Assembly: GCA_037127255.1 (NCBI GenBank)
Contig: JBANSL010000004.1
Coordinates: 76,034,627-76,098,626, forward strand
Direction: 5' to 3'
Length of the DNA: 64,000 nt
Source: Persicaria tinctoria
Lineage: Eukaryota; Streptophyta; Magnoliopsida; Caryophyllales; Polygonaceae
Made by a program: the position numbers and the translations under genes. Each line of letters starts with the position of its first letter. Within the stretch, counting starts at the first letter, position 1. The notes beneath the pieces are model-generated. The model was not told where the DNA came from and did not search any database. It saw only the letters and a program-made list of their open reading frames with translations. Positions 1 to 9,941 of this stretch are shown piece by piece.

Positions 1-256
1 CCCGTTTAATAAAATTCTGTTTTGAATCCCGATCGGTGATTTAGATGACATATTACTTCACATGTGCCAACGAAAATAGGAATTATGTTGAAAATAGGAA
101 ACCAATGTGACAAATAGCGTACGATCCGACTGATTATTCAAACAACATTGTTACAATTAGACGACAAACAAACTACTACACAACAAACAATAACAATAAC
201 TTAATGGCACTGCAACAAACGAACGACCACACATAAGTCGGATAAACACATAAATC

Positions 257-445
257 CTAGATCTCGTCGGCATGCTTGTTGTTGATATGCCTCTTAAGAT
301 GACCGTGCTGCAGGTTGTTGGTTACGGTGTAGCGATGGCCGCAGTGACGGCACGTTGCAGTGAAAGCGATGCCTCCAAGAAGCTCCTTCTTGTAGTGCCT
401 GGTGAACATGTCTTCACGGGGAATTGGCCTTTGTTCGGACGACAT
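257..445 (-). CDS. Stand-alone BED-type zinc-finger miniprotein (62 aa)
   Basis: A 62-residue ORF read from an ATG at 445. It contains one zinc-finger signature C-x2-C-x17-H-x4-H (CRHC near residue 31, NKH near the C-terminus), the spacing of BED fingers in hAT transposases and related DNA-binding proteins. The reading frame is open further upstream, to a GTG at 514, but a TATA-like CTATAAATAG (minus strand) sits at 494-503, so the ATG at 445 is the better start. The protein stops right after the finger; no catalytic domain follows. It is homologous to the ORF at 34889-35119: 16 of 27 finger residues are identical, and both start Met-Ser and share a Phe-x2-His-Tyr-x-Lys stretch. The role is inferred: a DNA-binding protein, perhaps a transposon-derived repressor or accessory factor. 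Whether it is expressed is unknown. Confidence 0.6.
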   Translation of the reverse strand: MSSEQRPIPREDMFTRHYKKELLGGIAFTATCRHCGHRYTVTNNLQHGHLKRHINNKHADEI

Positions 446-489
446 TGTCGGTGGCGGTGTCTCCGGCGGTGGTGTCTTTCCGGCGTCGG

Positions 490-620
490 GTATGCTATTT
501 ATAGACTCGGTCACACTGGGGTAGTTTATACCGCCTGTACATGCGGTAGTTTATACCGCATGTCCAGGCGGTATGATATACCGCATGTAAAAGCGGTGCC
601 TGATACCTATATAATCCGGG
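490..620. promoter_or_regulatory. Divergent promoter region with palindromic TACCGCAT modules
   Basis: This stretch separates two divergently read small ORFs. A TATA-like CTATAAATAG lies on the minus strand at 494-503 and a TATATAAT on the plus strand at 608-615. Between them (about 527-596) are three imperfect inverted modules of the type TACCGCAT-n4-ATGCGGTA. The same module recurs upstream of the PMD gene at 4,700-5,070. A shared regulator binding these sites is inference. Confidence 0.5.
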
Positions 621-649
621 GTATCTGGCTACTATCCACACAACTCAAC

Positions 650-922
650 ATGTCGGACGACGGCGGAGAAAGCTCAAGCAACGACATAATACGTCAAGGC
701 ACGATGGAAGAGTTTGAGGCGGTTCTATACACTGGTAGTCCGCGGTCAAAGACGGTGGAGGCGATGATAAAGAGACTACGTGATGAAAATCGGTCGCTCC
801 TAGTCGAAAACCAACAAGCACGTTGGCGGATTGATATCCTGCAAAGTCAAGTTGCAGTTCTGGAAGAGGAAAAAAAAGCTCTTGTAATGAAGCTAGATCA
901 AGCTATTGTGCGTAACACTTGA
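650..922 (+). CDS. Small coiled-coil protein (90 aa), unrecognised family
   Basis: ORF from ATG 650 to TGA 920-922, about 35 bp downstream of a plus-strand TATATAAT at 608-615. The N-terminus is acidic and Ser-rich (MSDDGGESSS). From about residue 42 onward the sequence is Leu/Ile/Val-spaced and highly charged, as expected for a coiled coil, with segments such as IKRLRDENRSLLVEN and VLEEEKKALVMKLDQ. There is no zinc finger or catalytic motif. I do not recognise the family. It is divergent from the BED-finger ORF and shares its palindromic promoter region, so the two may be co-regulated. Alternatively it is a remnant dimerisation segment of a longer transposon protein. Confidence 0.45.
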   Translation: MSDDGGESSSNDIIRQGTMEEFEAVLYTGSPRSKTVEAMIKRLRDENRSLLVENQQARWRIDILQSQVAVLEEEKKALVMKLDQAIVRNT

Positions 923-1202
923 GTATTAGGGTCATTTGTATTTCTTTGCTTGTAATTTTATAAAGTTCGTTTCGAATCATGATATTGAACATTGGGTACG
1001 GAAATACTGTTCAAATTTGACAACGATCTGCAACGGTAACAAACCATCAAATCCACACAAACACATAACCAACTACTGCACAAATAATCCACAAAAAACA
1101 ATCCAAACTACTGCACAAAACAAATCCAAACTACCAACTACTACACAAATAGTCATCCTACCGCAAACAGAACACCCACATACATCATCCCAGATCGCAC
1201 CG
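923..1202. other. Convergent 3' region, no gene seen
   Basis: A-rich sequence between the coiled-coil ORF and the end of the PMD gene. It contains loosely repeated CAAACTACTGCACAAA-like stretches, similar to those at 150-200 downstream of the BED-finger ORF. It is probably 3' untranslated sequence of the convergent genes. Confidence 0.35.
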
Positions 1203-4200
1203 TCAAGGTGGGGCAGGCCCCCAAAATTGCTCGTAGATGCGAGTGAGGTGTTCCGGAGTCAACTCAACTCCAAGCTGCCTGAGTCGCAGAATCTCCAACC
1301 CAGCCGCAGTATGGCGCTGCTCAATAATGGTCGGCGGGGGTGGCGACGCCGGGGGTGGCGGCGGTGGGATGATGGGCTGGTGTCGAGGAGTGTCAGGAAG
1401 TAGGTATGGATGACTATGGCGGTGAAACCACTCTAGATAGTCATCGGCCACGCCATATAGGTACTCTTCAGAGGTCCGTGGCAACTCCTCCATGGGGAAA
1501 AGATGATCGAACCTGTGCGCCCAGTGGCTGTCAGCTGGGTGGAAGGTCGCCTCCTTCTTACACTTGGCGGACTTCGGCCTGAGCACTACGGCAGGCCTGA
1601 TTGGATCAGCGGGAATGTGCTGAACCCGACCAAACTGTCGCAGCACACGGTCCGGCATATACGACTCCTCCTCGAACAACCACCGAATGGTGCCCCTATA
1701 TCTCGAAAGACGCAGATCTCCCTCAAAATCCAAGTGTCTACCAAATGGCATGAACTCGATCTGCAATGGAATAGAAATTGTTATTACGACTACAATCTGG
1801 TATATAGTATGACAAATGTAAGTGCGGATATAAATTGTGTTCGTACCTCGTCGACTGTCATCTCATCCAGCCTCCGCCGCAGAACATCTAATCGCTCGAT
1901 GCGAGGCCTATCATCCCGGGTGACCGTACTGGAAAATGGTGTCGCCCCCAGGACGTACCTCACCCCACGTCGCGGGTCCCGAGCTAGCCTCCGATCGAGC
2001 GTCATGCCGGGCTTGAACACCGGAAAGTGCAACCATATCCACACCTACAAAGGAACAATACTATCAGCAACATAGCCATTATAAGCTAGTTACGGAACTT
2101 CTAAAATAAATAATCACAGAACGAATGTCTTACCTCCAATAGTTTTGTACAACCGTCCATGTCTTTGGCCAACTCCCGAGTCACCTCGCCCAATCCCCGG
2201 TACAAGCACGACAAGACCCCTGCAGCTAGAGAAAGATGTGACACCTGCGCTGCGTCCATAAACCTACGGATCACCTCCGGACGCAATCTTTCGCCCGACT
2301 TGTCGATGAACAAGGTCGCAGTCGCAATCATCCCCATCACAACACCCAAGATGCACTCCATATCATGCTCAAGTGGTGCGCCATCTCGAACCCGCTGTCG
2401 CATCGGGGCTATCTTCTGAAGGAGGAGCTTAACAGTAGGGCCTCCATGGTCCCATGCGCTCCTCCGCTTGTTCTGAGTCAAGCCGTAATACTCCCCAACT
2501 ACTTCCGTCCAGCCGAGAACATCATCCACCTGAATACACTCCTCTCCGTCCAAACCAAGGCCAAGTATGAAGAGCACACCGTGCAGTGTGATGGTGATCT
2601 CTCCCCATGCGAAGTGAAAACTGTTCGTCTCGGGGTGCCAGTGCTCAACAAATGCCCCGATCAGAGTGTGATCCACATGATCCCAATCGAAATCTCTGAG
2701 GTCCCAGAACCCAATCTCACGCACTGCGGGAAACCAGGACTCCCGACCATCGACCTCCAACAACGCCTCTACACGGCCCAGCGACTGCCCCGTCTCTGCG
2801 CACGCACACCCCTACGCAAGGCTTCGTCCTCCCGTCTCCAAATGGCCTGTGCAATGTGCGTCTCATAGTCTCTCAGAAGGGAAACTGAAAGTGGCCCCCC
2901 GTCCAGAACCCACTGAGCAGCCCGAGTGGCCCCTGTCCTGCTAGCCTCGCCATGCTGCCCATCACCTCCTGCCCTGCTGCTCTCTCTACGCTGCCTCCGC
3001 CTCCTCTGCACTGCACGGACAGGGGGCTGTGCCGCCTGATCTCCTCCCATATCCTGACGAACATCGTCAGATGCCCCATATATCGGATCATGTTGCTCGT
3101 CTCCTCCAATATCCAGCAACACATGCCTCGAAGGTCCAGCTGACTCATGCCCCCCGACAATCGGCGGCGTCGCAAGCTGAAGCCCAATGATCGGCTCAGG
3201 CTCGGCAGTCCTCGGCGTCGCAAGCTGAAGCTCAATGATCGGCTCAAGCTCGGCGATCCTCGGCGTCAACGATGGAGCCGCATGCTGACTCCCAGGCGTC
3301 CTCCCTACACCCGTAGAACCAACCTGGGTGAACGACGCAAAATCTATCTGCGCAACGGCCCATGGCTCCTGGTCGCCACCTCGAGCATGACTCGTCCCGG
3401 CACCCACATCTCCGAACATAGGTGTCGTGTAGTCATACGAGTTCAATTGTTCGCTCGCAAACTGAGTCCCAAAGTAGTCCCGATAACTGTAAGGATAAGT
3501 CTGCACCTCCTCTACCACTCTCTCAGCTCCAGTCTGCAAGTGCTCACCCGTATGACGTGCTCGGTCCCCTCGTAGGTACTCCTCCAGCATCTCAATACCC
3601 TGGTCGCCTTGACCAGACTCTCCAGTCGACCGCACCACTGGGTCAGACATCAAGTGCTGCTCAATCTGCATCAGACTATGATATGTCTATGTAGATGACT
3701 GGGACATGTGCCCAATATCAGCTCCTACCGTCTCAGTGTCCCTCTCCGGAGGATCCACTACATCCTCCAACGTCTAGGTCTCCCTGACGGCAGCCGCGGT
3801 ATCATCATCTACCGCGTCGATATCCGTCTCCATCGGAACGGATGCACCCTGCAACGTCTGCCTCTCCCCAATGTCAGCTCTCCTAGCAGATTGTAATACT
3901 ACCCTCTCTCCCAAATTTTTCGACAACAAAGACTGTGTAGTGTAAAATATATATGTCAGAATGCTATCGCTCAATTACAATACTATATCGTATGATTGTC
4001 TAAATGTGACAACATTTTCGTAAGGTTTATTAATGATATCATCTTAATACTAACAATTCATAATAAAACATAAATATATACTTATTCGATTTCAATTTCC
4101 CTACACCTAGTATTTGTCAGAATCCTATGGCTCGAAAAATATACTATATCGTATGACTGGCTAAATGTTGCAAGATTTTCCAAAGGTTTATAAATGATTT

Positions 4201-4510
4201 CAACCTCATACTATCAATTCCTAAGAAAACATAAATATATACTTATTCGATATCAATTTCCGTACACCTAGTAACAATACTGTAGGGTCAGGCTGTGTCT
4301 CTAGCGGTGGCGGTACATCTGTCGTCCTCCTCCTCTGTATAATGGGCTCCGGCTACATTATATATAACAATGAAATGTTAACACTATTTCCTTCAAATTA
4401 TCAAATAAAGCAAATTGATTCTTATAAACATTAAATGTTACCTGTAACGGATGTCTCCGAACATGACCGACATCATCAGCTACGGCTTTTCCATGGTTGT
4501 CCTTCACCAT
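1203..4510 (-). pseudogene. Plant mobile domain (PMD) gene, transposon type, disrupted
   Basis: Multi-exon minus-strand gene whose core reads as a plant mobile domain protein (often annotated as phosphatase 7 long-form homologue). The hallmark stretch is AFVEHWHPETNSFHF followed by GEITITLHGVLFILGLGLDG. Later parts include a YMPDRVLRQFG-like segment and a Pro-rich tail. Supported junctions are all GT-AG and phase 0: coding 2811-2134, 2044-1847 and 1760-1203. Upstream coding is at 3671-2769, with further probable exons at 4510-4442, about 4352-4270 and from 3932. Damage: in-frame TAG codons at 3774-3776 and 3687-3689, and a frame change between 2769 and 2811, where the N-terminal frame ends and the PMD frame opens. 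A TATA-like element lies at 4671-4678. PMD proteins occur both in host silencing factors (MAIN/MAIL1) and in mobile elements; the surrounding repeats favour the latter. Confidence 0.7.
3954..4275. repeat. 161-bp tandem duplication inside the PMD gene
   Basis: Two adjacent diverged copies, 3954-4114 and 4115-4275. Both start TGTCAGAAT and end near TACACCTAG, with an offset of exactly 161 bp. The unit includes the candidate splice donor at the end of the exon near 4270, so the duplication may affect splicing of the PMD gene. Confidence 0.75.
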
Positions 4511-4670
4511 CTTAAAACCCGGGTATAGAGTGGTGGTAGATATGGGGACGGGGAATGGATGGATCCAAAAGTCGGGCTCGGAATCAAACAATGGGAGAAG
4601 ATTCGAGTCGGCCTCGGAAAGAAAGAGATTGGAGAAGATTCGGTGTGTCGGAAAAATGGGCCCCCCATGC

Positions 4671-4678
4671 CTATTTAT
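4671..4678 (-). promoter_or_regulatory. TATA-like element for the PMD gene
   Basis: Minus-strand TATAAATA about 160 bp upstream of the candidate ATG at 4510 and immediately downstream (in gene direction) of the 150-bp palindrome. Confidence 0.4.
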
Positions 4679-4693
4679 AATGGGGGACCCCAA

Positions 4694-4843
4694 GGGTAAA
4701 ACTCATACCGCATCTCCATGCGGTATGTTTTTACCGTTGCGGTAACGGTAACAAAACTTACCGCATACCCATGCGGTATGATTTGTTACCGTTGCCGCAA
4801 CGGTAAAAACATACCGCATGGAGATGCGGTATGAGTTTTACCC
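4694..4843. repeat. 150-bp near-perfect nested palindrome
   Basis: Arms 4694-4755 and 4782-4843 (62 bp each) are reverse complements with a single mismatch seen. The 26-bp loop (4756-4781) is itself a palindrome, TACCGCAT-accc-ATGCGGTA. Each arm contains further self-complementary modules (ATACCGCAT...ATGCGGTAT and a second based on TACCGTTGC). It could extrude as a multi-branched cruciform. Confidence 0.9.
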
Positions 4844-5070
4844 AAGTACATACCGCATGGGGAAGCGGTATTTTTTAAACCACCTTATGCCAATGCGGTA
4901 GGTATCGGATAACTACGCCCCAACCGGGTTATTATATTACGGACTCCGTTTAAACCTAACCCACCGCACATACATGCGGTGTTTTCATACGGTCAACATA
5001 CATACCGCATGTACATGCGGTATGTCGGGCTAAAATTTTATTAAACCACCGCATCCCTATGCGGTGGATT
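4844..5070. repeat. Further TACCGCAT...ATGCGGTA modules
   Basis: At least four more copies of the module follow the large palindrome, near 4853, 4966, 5001 and 5046, with degenerate copies near 4890. With the copies at 527-596 they flank the PMD and coiled-coil genes. Confidence 0.75.
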
Positions 5071-5353
5071 TGCGGTGTAAATAGTAAAAATTAGCAGTGT
5101 ACATAACATACCCCATATAAAATGTATATCGGCCCTAGTGTTGCCTAGTTGTTTGTCTATCATTTGGTAGGTTGGACACATGTCATTTCTCCGGTGCCAC
5201 ATCATCAACTTCACCGGATTTGTCATCATAAAAAAACGCTGTATTGTTTTTGGTATATGTTGAGAAAGTTTGGGTATTAATTTGTTGTTTTTAAAGTTGG
5301 TATTGTTTTGGGTCTATAAGCAATAGTTTGTATTATTAGAAGTTATTTTTCCT
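5071..5353. other. Intergenic, no feature seen
   Basis: AT-rich sequence without a supported gene. It marks the truncation edge of the gypsy-type element to its right and the end of the palindrome block to its left. No target-site duplication could be found here. Confidence 0.3.
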
Positions 5354-5448
5354 AAACTTTACTATCAATCCTAATTAGGTTGTCAAAACTCTCGTTTCAA
5401 ACCCCTAATTACTATTCAATTGACAATTCAATCTTTCAATTTAATTGC

Positions 5449-8400
5449 TGTTGGACAAAAATGCGCAATAACCGTACAACACATTTTATTTGATTTTAAA
5501 TATTTGAGTTCGACCCATTTTGGTTATCCTCTTGATTCGAAGTCGTATCGATACCAAGATTTGAATGATTTTGGTGATTTGGGCTGCACCCGTATTTTAG
5601 CGGGTTACCTACGTATCTCTTTGAAGAGAATCGAGCCTTACGTAGTTCAGAGTGTTTTTGGATTTTGTGTTTGGTTTGATTTGGATTTGGTTTCGTTTTC
5701 TTATATGCATCAGAGGATGAAGTTCAAACCCACCTTCTACGAAGGGTAGCTCGAACAACACTCCACCCGAGTAACCTGAGCCCACCTTCTCGGAAGGGTA
5801 ACTCAAGTAACCCGCTTATCATTTGCATAGAAAACGATTTGATTTTGATGTGGAGTTTGATTTGATTTGACTTAGAGGTTTGACTTAAAAGTCAATTTGG
5901 GGGTTGTGATTGAACTCGTTTGTGAGTTTCCTACGTACCCTTTTAGAAGGGATCAAATCACGCGTAGTTCTTGAAATTTGAATTTAGTATTTGGATTTTT
6001 GAAGTTTTAGTCGTGACCGAACCCGACGAGCGGAAGCTTTGTATCGAGTCGGATGAGACACTTTGGATTTGATAGAAATTTGATATTTGGGACGACTTGG
6101 AGTCGATGGTGAATTTGAGGAAATTTGTTTGAAAGTTTAGGTGTGACTGGACTCGGCGAGAATTTGATTTACACTGAGTTTCCTACGTATCCACTTGTTT
6201 GGTGGAATCAAGTCAACGTAGTTCGGGACAAAAATGAATATTGTATTTGAGTTTGATCATGAGATCATTTGAGAGTGGCGATGGAACTCGATGAGCAGAA
6301 GCTTTGTATCGAGTCAGAATGGACCAGTTGAATTTGTTTGATTTTGACCTCATATTCATTTGAAGAGAATTTAGAGTTCGGCGACTGTACCCGATATATT
6401 TTTAGAATTTAATATCGGATTACCTACGTAGCCGATAGGAGGCGTCAAGTCTTTACGTAGTTCTAAATAGAACCGTTTGATTTGTTTTGTTTTGACCTCA
6501 TATTCCTTTAGAAGAGAATTTAGAGGCGGACGATTGTACCCGATATATTTTTGAGATTTAATATCGGGCTACCTACGTAACCGATTTTGCGGTGTCAAGT
6601 CTTTACGTAGTTCTACCAAGAACCGATTTTAATTTAGGAAAATTCGGTTTAGGCTTTTGACTCCGTTTTTGTTTAGGAGCCGATTTGAGATTGACCCGCT
6701 AGAACTAATTGGTAAAGAATATTTGACGAGTTTAATTTTTATATTTTGATCAAACTCGAATTCTTAATTTGTACCAATTATAATTCTTATATTTTAGTGG
6801 GTCGATTTTGCAATTAAACATTTATTTTCTTTTAAACAGCCGCACATAGTATATAAATAAATATAAAATGTATATATGTATATACTAGTGGTTGCTGTCT
6901 TTGTTTCATTTTGAGCTTGCCAAAAACAGATCGAAGCCTGCTCCATTAATTGGATCTGGTTAATCCGAGCTTATCCCTTTTTTTTAACATAGCCCAATTT
7001 CAGATTTGGTCAAACTGGTCCAATTGACCAACAAATGAATATGAAGCCAATTGACGTAATTTTTTTAGGGCAACAGGTACGCGTTATTTTTTGTTCCTGT
7101 TCATCTTCCTCCTAGCGAATGGTGACACAGACAAGAGCATCAACAACTCGGGAGAAGTCGCCTTACGACGAAGCAGGATTGATGAGTCTCAAAGAGTCGA
7201 AGGCCGGAGTTTAGAGGCGACTCAGATCGGAGCCTAATTGTTGTCCGACGCCTCAGACGAATGCCATTCGCACAAGTGCTCGATGGTCACCGAACGCCTC
7301 GTGAGTTTCGACTCTTGTTTTACTTAATTCATGCCCAAGTCTCGAATTTCATCCCACATCCACCATCACTTAAGTGTTTAGCTTCCAATTCGATTAATGT
7401 CTTCCTTGCAACTTGCAATTTGCAATTTTAGGGCTTCCGATTTGGGTAGCCGGAAGAAATCAACGGAAACTAGGGCTTGCGCGAACTTGAGCAGCGCCAT
7501 ACGGGATGCTGACTTTGAGAAACTGGGAAAAGGGCAAGGCGGCAAGGCATCAGCTGAGTCCCCTTGGACACACCACGACGACTCTGGAGCAGCCACCACC
7601 TCGGCGTCTCAAGCTAGGTATGATGGCTTCCCCTCTTTTCTTTGTTTTCATTGAACCGAACCGTCAATTGACAGTAGGGATAGGCTGACTTCCATTTGGA
7701 TGTTTTAATTTAGGATAAGTTGCAATTTGGTAGCAACTAGCTAGGGTTTGGGATTTGTTTGATTTGGACAGTGATGTTTAGGGTAATCAGTTTGCCTCTT
7801 TTGTTTCTTCTGAATTGGGATCTCCGTTTGTGGTATGCATAGATTGCTTTTGATCTGGATATAATTCATTTGGAATTATCAGTTTGCTATTTTGTAGCTT
7901 CTGATTTTTTTATACCCAATCTGCACTTGCATTTTCTACCCTTCCGATGGAGTCAAATTGGATGTTGTTTGCCTTTGTGGCTATTTGTTTGGGTCCCTTG
8001 AAGATTGAGTACCCCTCTGCTGAAATTTCTGTATAAGGAGGCTAGGCTTCAATGCTTCTGATTTTGTACTGCTGCTCTGCCAAATATTTGTCCCATATTC
8101 AGTTTACTTTTGACAATCCCGGAAATTCGGCAGTTCATTGCTTGTGAGTTCCAGGCAAAATCCGGCAGCACTTCGACCCTATAAATCGATCCACGCCGGG
8201 ATCGAGTGTAGCGGCGAAAAAGAATTTCGAGCCAACTACGAGAGAGAGTACCCTCAACCTATTATGAAGTTGATCCCTAGGCAAAAGTAATTTTATACTC
8301 AAGCCTATTATCGAGACCAACCCCTAGGTGAGAGTACTTGTACCCAAACCCTTGATCTTCCATTCTTCCTCGTGTACCTGCAAAATAAGTCATAGAAAAA

Positions 8401-9026
8401 AAGTTATAGGTATAAAGCTATACCTATTTCAATTTTCCAGCAGCTGAACCCACAAAAGAATCCAAAGGTTTATCCCTTTGGTCCCCTTTTTTTTTCCTCC
8501 TTTTTCTGCAGTAGAAACTTTTTTTTAGCAAGGTTTGCTTTTGTTGATTGTGTTTGTGTGTGGTTGCAGGTTTCTCTCCAGGATCAGGAAAGCCAGGAAG
8601 CTTGTTTCTCTTGGGAAGAAGAGCCAGCCGAGGAGAGGAAGTCAGGAGGAAGGAAGGCAGGATTGAGGAAAAACTGCTTTCTTTGTATTGCAGTTGAATA
8701 GCTCCCACCCCCCGAAGCCAGCCATCTCTCTGCCCCTCTTTATAAGGGAGTAGGAAAAACAGTTTGCCAGTTACTTAATGATTCCCCTTTCATGTACGTG
8801 TAACCTCTGGCACCCTATTACAACGGTTATTTTTTTTTTATAACCGTTTATATTTGGATTGGGCTTTATTTATTTTCTTGGGCCTTTGGAAGAAAACTTT
8901 CCCTTTTTTTTAATGTGCCAGATTTTTAACAATGGGCCTCAATTAAATTAATCACAATTTTATACATGATTAATTTAATATAAAATTGTTAATATTCCCA
9001 AAGTTGTAAAAATTTACCCCCCAACA
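5449..9026. mobile_element. 3.6-kb TG...CA element (probable solo LTR) with ATTGC duplication
   Basis: Starts TGTTGG and ends CCAACA, flanked by ATTGC on both sides (5444-5448 and 9027-9031), a typical 5-bp LTR-element target duplication. It splits the left LTR of the surrounding gypsy-type element; joining the two flanks gives the continuous sequence seen intact near 15300. No PBS, second LTR copy or coding region was found inside, which favours a single large LTR left after recombination. A TATA-rich stretch lies near 6846 and CTTTATAAGGG near 8738. Confidence 0.8.
5600..6625. repeat. Array of CCTACGTA...ACGTAGTTC hairpin modules
   Basis: Five interrupted palindromes in which CCTACGTA is followed 20-30 bp later by ACGTAGTTC or CGTAGTTC, near 5611, 5930, 6181, 6421 and 6571. 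The last two lie in a tandem duplication of about 145 bp (roughly 6340-6625). Other shared pieces, such as GGAAGCTTTGTATCGAGTC near 6032 and 6298, show that the whole stretch grew by local duplication. Confidence 0.8.
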
Positions 9027-9941
9027 ATTGCAAAAAAGAATTTCCCCACTTTTCATTGAGTACTTAAGCATATAAAATAGATAAAACCAATCAATTAATC
9101 AATTCATAGCAAAATTGCAAGCATAACTATCGTTGGGATCACCCCAACCCTAGAAAAGGCGACTACTCACACATAAACATGGTAGACATTGCAAAATTCA
9201 TGAAATATATAAAAATCAGAATTTCAAACTGCATAAAAACCTGAGAATAACGTCGACAAAGCATCCCAAAAGCCTCACAAAACGTTCTCCAACTTTCGCC
9301 GAAGAAATCGCTTCAAAAAGCTCTCAAATCCACTCACAAACGCTCTCTAAACGTGTGCTGAAAAAGAGGTTGGCATAAGAGAGACTCCTCCAAACCCTAA
9401 AAATCCTATTTATACTTAATAGCCCGTAAACTAAATTAGGAAATAAGAAATATATCAATTTTATCTAAAGTCTATCTAAGAAAAAGGGTAAAAATAATTA
9501 AATCCGGGTAAATCAGGTCCGCTGGGACCCATACCGAAGCGGGTGACCTCGGTACCAAACCCCCTTAGGGTCGGTATGAGCACTGTTGCTTGATCTCGCT
9601 TCGCTCGTCCAGATTGAGCCTCGGTACCGACCCCCCTTAGGGTCGGTATGACGGTGATCCATCTCGGACTTAGGGAAACGCCCGTATCTCCTTCGTTATA
9701 ACTCCGATTGCTTCCGTTCTTTTTCCTATGCGCTCCTTATTCTCTTCCCCTTCTTTTCATAGTTAAAAATTTCTTCAAAAACAGCTCCCAAAATCATGTA
9801 AAACAAACAAAAGCTTGTGTAGACAACTATTTCTCATGAAATATGAAAACACATGCAAAAGACACTAAACCCAATGCAAAACTTATGAAAATGACTCAAA
9901 TTAATTATAAAACACATGGAAAAATATGACTAAAACCGTCA

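Noticed and set aside
272..922. 216-residue plus-strand frame covering the BED-finger ORF and the coiled-coil ORF
   Set aside because: Its first half is antisense to the BED-finger ORF and passes through the palindromic promoter; only the part from ATG 650, downstream of a TATA box, is supported.
4707..5070. CRISPR-like array of TACCGCAT repeats
   Set aside because: Repeats are palindromic, irregularly spaced, without unique spacers of equal size, and the genome is a plant.
7378..7688. Small frames within the 3.6-kb LTR-like element
   Set aside because: No motif, conflicting frames on both strands, and the position inside an LTR make a gene unlikely.
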